DNA from: Ophioceras dolichostomum
Taxonomy: Eukaryota > Ascomycota > Sordariomycetes > Magnaporthales > Ophioceraceae
Direction of reading: 5' to 3'
DNA length: 64,000 nucleotides
Assembly (NCBI GenBank): GCA_003049485.1
Contig: PYST01000207.1
Span: 1-64,000 of the forward strand
The position numbers and the translations under genes are program-made. Of the stretch, positions 1 to 7,935 are shown one piece after another (position 1 is the first letter of the stretch; each line of letters starts with the position of its first letter). Under the pieces are notes generated by a model. That model was not told the origin of the DNA. It searched no databases and saw only the letters and a program-made list of their open reading frames with translations.

Positions 1-1449
1 AGTAAGAAGGTGCTGGGCGACGAGCATCCCGATACGCTTACCAGCATAAACAACCTGGCAAATGTGCTTTCCCGCCAGGGGAAGCACGCTGAGGCCGAGA
101 CGATGCACCGGCAGGCGCTGGAGCTGTGGAAGAAGGTGCTGGGCGACGAGCATCCCGATACGCTTACTAGCATAAACAACCTGGCACTTGTGCTTTCCAA
201 CCAGGGGAAGCACGCCGAGGCCGAGACGACGCAACGGCAGGCGCTGGAGCTGAGGAAGAAGGTGCTAGGCGACGAGCATCCCGATACGCTTACTAGCATG
301 AACAACCTGGCACTTGTGCTTTCCGACCAGGGGAAACACGCTGAGGCTGAGACGATGCATCGGCAGGCACTGGAGCTGAGTAAGAAGGTGCTGGGCGACG
401 AGCATCCCTCTACGCTTACCAGCATAAACAACCTGGCACTTGTGCTTTCCGACCAGGGGAAACACGCTGAGGCCGAGACGATGCACCGGCAGGCGCTGGA
501 GCTGAGTAAGAAGGTGCTGGGCGACGAGCATCCCGATACGCTTACTAGCATAAACAACTTGGCACTTGTGCTTTCTGACCAGGGGAAGCACGCCGAGGCC
601 GAGACGATGCACCGGCAGGCGCTGGAGCTGAGTAAGAAGGTGCTGGGCGACGAGCATCCCGATACGCTTACTAGCATAAACAACTTGGCACTTGTGCTTT
701 CTGACCAGGGGAAGCATGCCGAGGTCGAGACGATGCACCGGCAGGCGCTGGAGCTAAAAAAGAAGGTGCTGGGCGACGAGCATCCCGATACGCTTACTAG
801 CATAAACAACTTGGCACTTGTGCTTTCCGACCAGGGGAAACACACTGAGGCCGAGACGATGCATCGGCAGGCACTGGAGCTGAGTAAGAAGGTGCTGGGC
901 GACGAGCATCCCGATACGCTTACTAGCATAAACAACTTGGCACTTGTGCTTTCCGACTAGGGGAAGCACGCCGAGGCCGAGACGATGCACCGGCAGGCGC
1001 TGGAGCTGAGGAAGAAGGTGCTGGGCGACGAGCATTCCTCTACGCTTACCAGCATAAACAACCTAGCACTTGTGCTTTCCGACCAGGGGAAGCACGCCGA
1101 GGCCGAGACGATGCACTGGCAGGCGCTGGAGCTAAAGAAGAAGGTGCTGGGCGACAAGCATCCCTCTGCGCTTACTAGCATAAACAACCTGGCACTTGTG
1201 TTTTCCCGCCAGGGGAAGCGCGCCGAGGCCGAGACAATGCACTGGCAGGCGCTGGAGCTAAAGAAGAAGGTGCTGGGCGACGAGCATCCCGATACGCTTA
1301 CTAGCATGAGCAACTTCGTAAACGAGGAGACAGTTGAGCAACCGCAGACGGCCCGGGACTTCCCAGCCGCCGAGGAACCTCTACTCCACCCTGAAAGGAA
1401 AAAGGTACGCAGATGGATGAGGCGACTCAAAGCCGCCATTAGGAAGTGA
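1..1449 (+). pseudogene. Tandem TPR (kinesin-light-chain type) repeat protein, 3' part, with internal TAG
   Basis: One continuous frame from the window edge to the TGA at 1447-1449, interrupted only by TAG at 958-960. It is built of 42-residue units (core GDEHPDTLTSINNLALVL, then DQGKHAEAETMHRQALEL), ten full units plus a partial one, and ends in a non-repeat tail with a basic end (ERKKVRRWMRRLKAAIRK). This is the TPR_10/TPR_12 type that forms the ligand-sensing C-terminus of many fungal NACHT and NB-ARC (NLR-like) proteins; that is family knowledge, and the nucleotide-binding part would lie left of the window and is not seen. The stop falls exactly where the other units have the CAG of DQG, so it is a C-to-T change. 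Reading continues in frame after it, with an ATG at 985. It may be a recent pseudogene, a truncated allele or a sequence error. Confidence 0.85.
10..1275 (+). repeat. 126-bp tandem repeat array inside the TPR gene
   Basis: The string GTGCTGGGCGACGAGCATCC, with few changes, recurs every 126 bp from position 10 to 1270 (11 starts). Units differ by only a few bases, mostly at Ser/Arg/Trp/Lys codons next to KKVL and at the Asp/Ser of HPDT or HPST. The period is an exact multiple of three, so copy-number change keeps the frame. Confidence 0.95.
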
Positions 1450-1711
1450 CGCCTTTGCCAGCCTTAGCAATCTAATAGGAGAGGAGCTTCATGTCTAAAC
1501 TCTTCAAATCCAGACATATGTGAGCTACCCTTAAATCAAATTAACATAACTAATCATGTAGTTATTTCTTTTTCTTTTCTTTGCCCATAAAGGGTCGTAG
1601 TGGCTGCCGTCAATATTTGTTACTTTGTTCAACTTGTAATTAATAAGCTGATTCTAAAAGCTTCGCGATCTTGTGATTTTGGTACGGAAGCAGGATATTG
1701 TTACGGCGCGG
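1450..1711. other. Spacer after the TPR gene, no gene seen
   Basis: This stretch is more AT-rich than its surroundings (for example around 1535-1580) and no coding region could be supported. It leads directly into the paired-stem element at 1712. Confidence 0.5.
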
Positions 1712-1824
1712 TATCAATTGGGTGCACCGACCGAAAGGTGCGTGGCCAATTGATAGAGCTCCCAGAGAGATCAAGTCGTTAGACTTGATATTCTCGTCCT
1801 TTTGGCTCAAGCGGGTGGGAGCTC
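1712..1824. other. Compact multi-stem inverted-repeat element, candidate structured RNA
   Basis: Two stem structures abut without a gap. Stem A pairs TATCAATTGG (1712-1721) perfectly with CCAATTGATA (1746-1755), and inside it GCACC (1724-1728) pairs with GGTGC (1737-1741) around GACCGAAA. Stem B pairs GAGCTCCCA (1756-1764) perfectly with TGGGAGCTC (1816-1824). Inside stem B, GAGA (1765-1768) and ATCAAGTC (1770-1777) pair with GACTTGAT (1782-1789) and TCTC (1792-1795) around a GTTA loop, followed by a small CC-TTTT-GG hairpin (1798-1805). No match to tRNA, 5S rRNA, spliceosomal RNA, hammerhead or twister consensus was recognised. The pairing is seen in the sequence; that it acts as RNA is inference. 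Either strand could be the functional one. Confidence 0.6.
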
Positions 1825-3629
1825 CTTGTGCTAAGTTGTGGCAGAAAACTCCTTTCCCCGTCGGCTAATAGTTAGGCTGTTCTTTATTCTGTGGGGTGGG
1901 CTTCTCAAGGTCTCTCGATGTGCAAGCAGGTGGCCCCACGGCGCCATCCCGGCCACCAGCCCCAAATGTCTGTCGCTAGCGGGGAAAGCCTATGGCCCCC
2001 GCGCCAGGGAACATGGAAAAGGTGCCCAAGTGCAGACAGATTGACCTGTAGCCAGAAAGCAGGTGATTACCAGTTGTACCTGGAGCCTGGACGCAGGTGC
2101 GTAGCAGTTACTGGCCACTGTAACCAGGCTGGTATGGGAAAAATAGGAGGTGCACCAGTGGATACAGATTGGCCCAGAGGTATGTATTTTGCCAGGTGCG
2201 CCTGAAACCTGGAGGCAGGCGTGTTGACAGAGCGGGCAATGCTGTAGCAGTTCCCTTTGGCAAGTTTACCTGGGGTGCTGAAACGACGCTAAGGCGGCTC
2301 AGGCTAATCACCCTGTGATCACCTGTGCTCAGTCCTGCTCAGGTTAAAGCGGCCAGAACTCAGACTCTGAGCTCAAAGAGGCAAAAAATCGTGGTTTCTG
2401 ACTATATAGGTATATAAACATGATGCAGTGTAAACATATAAGAGACTTCTAAGTGGTGTTCAGCCATCCTTGAGAGTACTAGCTCGCCTTCTTGAGCTAG
2501 TTGTTCGCTGGCTTCAGCCGTCTCATGGCCTCTACTCTCTATCGACGCAGAAGCAAAAAAAAAAAAAAAAATGAACCTTCGCATGAAGCGTAATAAAATA
2601 GAGCAGCTAAGGCTGAAAATGCGTCCTATTTGAGCGCTATAGCGCTAATACAACATGTCTGCAGTGGAGCACAAACGCTGGCTGGCCTGGAGACAAACTA
2701 CGGAGGTCCTTATTTGCGACATTGTCAAGCCACCACGGAGCAGAAAGAACTCTTGGCCAAGGCCGGCTATTGCCGTTTTTCTGTTCACGAGCTGCCTCTA
2801 AATTGAAAAGAAAGGTGCGCTGGTGGAGGTAATTTGAGGAACGCGACAGGTGCACATGAAGCTTGCAGGCCTGGGCGTGCTGCTCTGGCTGCGTCCTGCT
2901 TAGCTGAAAGCGGCCAGAACTACAAAACAGCAGCCGGGGGTGGCTATTGAGGTGTCTGTGATGCCTGGCCGCATAACTTGTTTTCACGATGTCACCTCAA
3001 TAGCCCATCAGAGGCCCCAGACCTTTCTGAGAGATACTGCAGCAAAATTGATGACCGTTTTTGTCAATTCACTTGCCTTGTTGTGCCTTCGGTGCTGAGG
3101 TAGGCAGGCAGCTATCATCGCGGAGTAACCAGCTGCAAGGCTTTCCGTAGGGATGTCTCGAGGTTGCGCGTAGCACAGGCGCAAAAAAAAAGAAAGAAAG
3201 AAAGGATGGAAATCGCCTCCCAAGTTTCTCCCAACTGTGCATAAAATACGCAATTCTAACACTAGTCGAACCAGGGAAGTTCCTACGATACGGTCGATTT
3301 TTGAAACGTCTTTCGGAATGTTAACAGCTTTTTCTATGAAGTTGTTGGAGAGCTACAGGGCTTTCCGTTGTGGAGTGACGGAGCGGCGCCAGCGGCTGGG
3401 CACTTAGCTCCCTTCGTCACCTACCTTGCTTGTCCTTGTCGATCCCCTACCCCCTCCCAGGTCAGGGGGGTAAAGTACGTTAAAGGTGAGAGGTGGGAGT
3501 GGAAAGGCGAACGAAAGCTGAACTGAGGCAGAGGAGGCAGGAAGAGGGTGGAGGGAAAGTGGTCACGAGCGGTGGCGTCCGCACATCCTTTCATCCAGCC
3601 GCGCTCACAGCACTCTTTAATCTACCCTG
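1825..3629. other. Intergenic region with possible retroelement traces
   Basis: No gene is supported. A run of 17-18 A at about 2555-2572 and a second A-rich tract at 3182-3205 resemble tails of non-LTR elements. A perfect 14-bp palindrome AGCGCTATAGCGCT lies at 2633-2646. A diverged direct repeat of about 29 bp (2331-2359 and 2892-2920, both ending AAAGCGGCCAGAACT) flanks the first A tract. No reverse-transcriptase reading frame is visible. Confidence 0.4.

Positions 3630-3688
<59 letters not shown>
3630..3688 (+). repeat. (CT)n microsatellite upstream of the F-box pseudogene
   Basis: Almost pure CT dinucleotides over 59 bases with one TTT interruption at 3658-3660. CT-rich tracts are common in filamentous-fungal promoters and 5' leaders. 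Although the frame of the F-box gene is open across it, the Ser-Leu translation is unlikely to be real protein. Confidence 0.9.
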
Positions 3689-3693
<5 letters not shown>

Positions 3694-3963
3694 GATCTTC
3701 TTGCCAACGACATCTTTCTTCTACCACTGTGCTGTATATACCGTCTGCAATTCTTTACCTACCTACCTACTTTTTGTCAAGCACGGCAGAATAGGGGCAC
3801 CAGAAAGCACCAAAACCGCTCCAGCCTTGCTGATAACAGCCACGACGAGAACGCCAAGACAGAGTCTACGGCCGCCTCTAATGGCTCCCCTGCCTCCCCC
3901 TCTGGCCCGAGCCATGGGTCACTTGGCGACGCCGTTGCCTCGGTGCTGACGGAGTTGGCGCCC

Positions 3964-6407
3964 ATGACCTGGCGCCGCCGTCGCCCGCGTCTGCAATCTC
4001 TCCCACCCGAGACGGCCCTCGCGATTATCTGTCAGCTCACGAACAAGGAGCTCAAGGCCCTTCGCCAGACCTGCAATGCCATGTGTGACTTCGTCGACAT
4101 CATCCTGTTTCGCCGGGTCTGCGTCTCTGCGCTCCGTACCGACGCCGACAACTTCTTCGAAATGGCGAGCTCGGCGCGCGTGGCGCCCTACGTGCGGGTG
4201 ATCGTGTGGTACGGACTCGAGCCAGACAAACACGCGCTCAACGCTGTTCGTCTGGCACTTCGAGCCATGGCCGGGTCCATGGAGCGCCTGGGGACCGAGG
4301 GCAACGAGACAATATGCGAGGTCTCCCTCGACGACGAGAACGACCCTTTCTAGCTGCCTGCCCCCTGTGCCGACGATAGTGTAAGCGATAGTTACCACGT
4401 GTGTCGCCAAGCCGCTTTTAATCGCTTCCTTAGCGAGTGGGAGAACGCCATGAAGAAGATGCCGATGCTGGAGGCCTTGGTCGTCGAGCCAATGCCGCTG
4501 GGCAAGACGGTCCTGTCGTCCAGGAACGGCTCCTACCCCGTGACAGTCCAGGCATATCTGCCCCATTGCAAGCGACAGCGTCCCGCCAGAATTGCGACTA
4601 CGCAGCTCCTGTTCACGATCTTTGGCAGAGTGGGTGGCAAGATCCGCACTCTCGACTGGACCGACGACTCGCCGTTCGGCGACGACCATTACACACTTCC
4701 GAGGAACCAACTCACCCCTGACAACTCGCCGTTCAGGCACTTCGCGTCCATCACCATCCGCCTCGTCTAGCGCACCCAGGCCGTCGCTTTCGCCCGCCAC
4801 GTCCTGAACTCCGCGTTCGGCCTGGAGACGCTGAAGCTCTACCTGGCGGACGGCGATATGGACTGGGAGCGCATTTTCGTCGGCCAGCTATTCCTGGACC
4901 AGAACTCGCCGGCGAGGAAGGTGTGGAAGAAGCTCCGCTCCCTCACGCTGGTGCTCAGCGAGGCCAGCTGGTGCGCGGCCGTGGCGATCGCGGACGCGTG
5001 TGAGACCGCCGAGGACCTGCGCCGGATTTGCCTGGTGGCCTCGGACTGGGGCGAGGGCGACGACGAGGCGAAGCTGGCTACGACGGTCGATAACCTCGGG
5101 CGCCTAACGACGGGACCGTCTTCTAATACAGACGGGACTGTCGTTGGTGCCGATGATGGTGCCGATGCTGCTGCTGCTGCTGCTGCTACTGTTGTGGCAG
5201 AGCCCCACCTCTCGTACGTCCGGGTGGCCGCGCAACTCGACATAGGCTTATTGCCCATGCGGCAGCACCTACGCCGTCCAGAGGAGGTCGGCCAGAAGGC
5301 TGTTGACCACACGGCCGTCGGCAATGACGTCGACATGGACTCAGACACCAGCGAGAGCCGTCGCAAGAAGTGCGACATCCTGCGGCTGGGAGGATGGGGC
5401 GGCGGGCTCAACCCATCTCCTCGACCCCGCGGACAACTGGGACGAGATGTCCGTATGCAGCGAAGAGGAGCGCATCCTTGCCGCGCCGCGGTGGCAGTGG
5501 GGCCGACGGCTTCGGCTACGCGATGGCGATGGTGTTGGCAGTACGACTGAGCCTGGCGTCTATGTTTGGCCTGTTCCTGGCGACGCTCCTTCTGCTGCTG
5601 CTGCTGCTGCTCCTGCTGCTGCCGCTGCTGCTGCTGCCCCCCAGGCTGGGGACGACAACGACGAGGCCAACGACGACGGGAACAAAGATGGCGATCACCA
5701 AGATGATGAGCAGCAGCAGCAGCAGCATACAACAACGCTCGACACCCTCGTCTGGAAGTTCACCCATCGCACCGGCGAGGTCGCGTACGGCGCCGAGCCG
5801 CTCAGCTACTTCGAGGAGTGGGACGCCGAAGCCGGCGACGTCGCTGAGCCGACGCCTCTCTGTGCCGAGCTGGCGCTTCTTGCGCGCAGACCGGAGCTTG
5901 TCGCTGTCCACGACGAGAGCCACGGCAGCATCAGCAGGACCAGCAATGATAGCACCAGCTCCGACAGCTCTGTGGATGTGGGCATGGACGTGGGCATGGA
6001 CGTGGACGCGGCCTGCGGCGGCGGCCAAGCCTAACCCGGGCATCACGTGTCGCTTCACCACGCCGCCGCCCGGAGCTCAGCGGTTCGACAGTAGCACCAC
6101 CGCAGCGGAAGCGACACAGGCTCTCGACCTCCCTGACCTGTGGAGGCTGTACGACACGGACGAGATCAACCCCGACGGCTTCGGAGGAGACGACGGCGCG
6201 CCGGGTGTGAAGCACTTCCTGGACAGCACGAGCCCGGAGATGATGGGCTCTGAACCGGTGGAGCTCGAGGAGCTCGAGGAGGTGGAGCTTGAGCCGGCCA
6301 CGCCCCGGCCAGCCCGCATGCGCCGGACGTTCGGAATGTGGTGCAGGTCGTCTGAAAGGACTCGGCACTATGTGGGTACTGTGGAAATTGATGACGACTC
6401 GGACTAG
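3964..6407 (+). pseudogene. F-box domain protein, decayed (two TAG stops, two frame changes)
   Basis: An F-box lies close to the ATG at 3964: SLPPETALAIICQLTNKE, then LKALRQTCNAMCDFVDIILF and RRV. F-box proteins link substrates to SCF ubiquitin ligases through Skp1. The same frame runs on through TAG at 4351-4353 and TAG at 4768-4770 with sensible protein on each side (WENAMKKMPMLEALVVEP; RHVLNSAFGLETLKLYL). Coding signal then moves by one base at about 5370-5395 (to LDPADNWDEMSVCSEEE) and again at about 6000-6030 (to PGITCRFTTPPPGAQ), ending at TAG 6405-6407. The middle is rich in Ala and Gln from GCT/CAG runs, and the end is acidic. The frame is also open upstream to 3493 through the CT repeat, so the true start may be an upstream exon around 3790. 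Introns could explain the shifts but hardly both stops. Confidence 0.75.
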
Positions 6408-6420
6408 GTGACAGGGATTT

Positions 6421-6606
6421 GGGGGGGAAGGAGGATAAAAAAAAGGGAGAAAAAAAAAGGAGGAAAAAAAAAAGGAAAAAAGGGGGAGAAGGGGCGAAAG
6501 GGGGAAAGGGGCAAAAGGGAAAAAGAATGGGAGAGAAAAGGAAGGGAAAAAAAGGGGGAAGGGGAAAAAAAGAGGAAAACAAAAAGAAAAAAAAAAGGGG
6601 GGGGGG
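6421..6606 (+). repeat. Polypurine (G/A) tract
   Basis: About 185 bases almost entirely G and A in irregular runs, with only scattered T or C, starting 14 bases after the F-box stop. Open frames across it encode Lys/Gly/Arg strings and are artefacts of the composition. Such tracts can form triplex DNA and are prone to replication slippage. Confidence 0.9.
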
Positions 6607-7566
6607 CGGCGCCGGATCGCGCGGGCGCCAACACCTCGTCTTCCGACGTCCTACTCGATGATAGGGACGGGGCTGACATCTGTTGAGTTAGCAAGCCTGC
6701 CTGCCTTGTCTGTCCGTAGCGACGACGGCAAAGTGAAATCTGATGGATGATGAGAGTGTTTCTCCGCAAGTCTTTTTGTTGTGTGCGTTCTGGTGCCTCC
6801 TGGTACGTGATACGTAGGTACCTACCTAGGTAGGTAGGTGTGTGCCACCCCATGTGCCTACCTACCTACATGCCTGACTGACTGACTGGCCCCCGCACGG
6901 AAGAAGGAGCAGCAACCTCTCTCGGTCCAGGGTGCGATCCTTGTTGTCTTCGAGGCGATTTAGGGCTCCTCCGTAGCTCTTCGTCGTTGGATTATTTTGA
7001 GCGGTCGATTTGGCTGGATCTCCATCTGCTGTCTTCGAGGCGATTTAGGTAGGGCTCCTCCACGGGATGTATTTGTAGTGCAAGACCGAGACTCGTGGTC
7101 TAAGGAATAATATAAGGAGTCTCCTTGCACCAGTAGGTAGGTAGGTAAGGTGTCTGCCTACCTAGTGATAGTCATGCTCGGTTGTAGGGACGATAGCACA
7201 TCCATGACAATGGCTGCTTAAGAGTGGAAGTATGGAGAAGATCTCAACAGATATCTTGAAGTGACGAACAGAGTGTGGCATAGAAGAAGGGCATTTTGCT
7301 TCTCTCTAGTGAAGAAGAGCCACAGCAATGGCGCCTGGCATTACATGATGCGTGAGAGGTGAGGTTGGCGATGGGACAGAAGGAGCAGCTGAGGACGGCA
7401 CTGGCATGGGTTTATTTTACCTGCCGTTCATAGAAGGAAGACTCAACCCACCAACTCTTCCGAAACCATACAATGAATCCGTTCATCCACGTCTAGCACT
7501 TTATCTTCCCGTCACTAGTACCTCGCCGAGTGGGCAATTGGGTAATTTGCGGTGTGTCCCAATCCC
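6607..7566. other. Intergenic region with TAGGTACCTA-type palindromes
   Basis: No gene supported. Clusters of TAGGTACCTACCTAGGTAGG-like sequence lie at 6810-6840, 6855-6870 and 7130-7165. A short direct repeat (TGTCTTCGAGGCGATTTAGG) occurs at about 6945 and 7030, each followed by GGGCTCCTCC. Confidence 0.5.
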
Positions 7567-7634
7567 GTTGACGCGGCCGGCACGCAGTCGCATTCCGGTA
7601 CCTGGAAAAGCTTCGACTGCGTGCCGGCGTCAAC
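7567..7634. repeat. Long imperfect inverted repeat (hairpin)
   Basis: GTTGACG (7567-7573), a CGG bulge, then CCGGCACGCAGTCG (7577-7590) pair with CGACTGCGTGCCGG (7614-7627) and CGTCAAC (7628-7634) around a 23-base loop. That is 21 paired bases with one 3-base bulge. It directly abuts the tandem repeats to its right. Confidence 0.9.
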
Positions 7635-7935
7635 CCTCTTCCAAATGCGCAGCAGACCAAACCTCAACATGAGATGTCTTTTCGATAATAAGCCGACCTC
7701 GACCCTCTACCAAATGCGCAGCAGACCAAACCTCAACATGAGATATCTTTTCGAGAAAATTTTTTTTTTTGGAGCGCCGTAGAGATTAGACCTCAATATG
7801 AGATATCTTTTCGACAACAAGCCGGTGTTGGAGCGCCCCGGTTATCAGACCTCAGGGGGACCTTCAACATGAGATATCTTTTCGACGACAAACGGTGTTG
7901 GAGCGCCCCGGAGATCGGATCTCGGGGGGACCTAT
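7635..7935. repeat. Degenerate tandem repeat, about 60-71 bp unit, four copies or more
   Basis: The core CTCAACATGAGATATCTTTT, followed by CGA, recurs at about 7672, 7733, 7793 and 7864. The first two units share CCAAATGCGCAGCAGACCAA (7641 and 7710, 69 apart). The last units instead share GGTGTTGGAGCGCCCCGG (about 7823 and 7893). The period changes from 69 to 60 to 71, so this is not a coding repeat. The array may continue the hairpin element at 7567. Confidence 0.85.

Noticed and set aside
265..1035. Minus-strand frames opposite the TPR gene
   Set aside because: Antisense shadows of the 126-bp repeat; the plus strand gives the recognisable TPR protein.
1..1449. CRISPR array
   Set aside because: The repeats are 126-bp coding TPR units with no spacers, and the window is eukaryotic.
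1712..1824. Hammerhead or twister ribozyme
   Set aside because: No CTGANGA core for hammerhead and no match to the twister conserved loops as remembered; pairing pattern differs.
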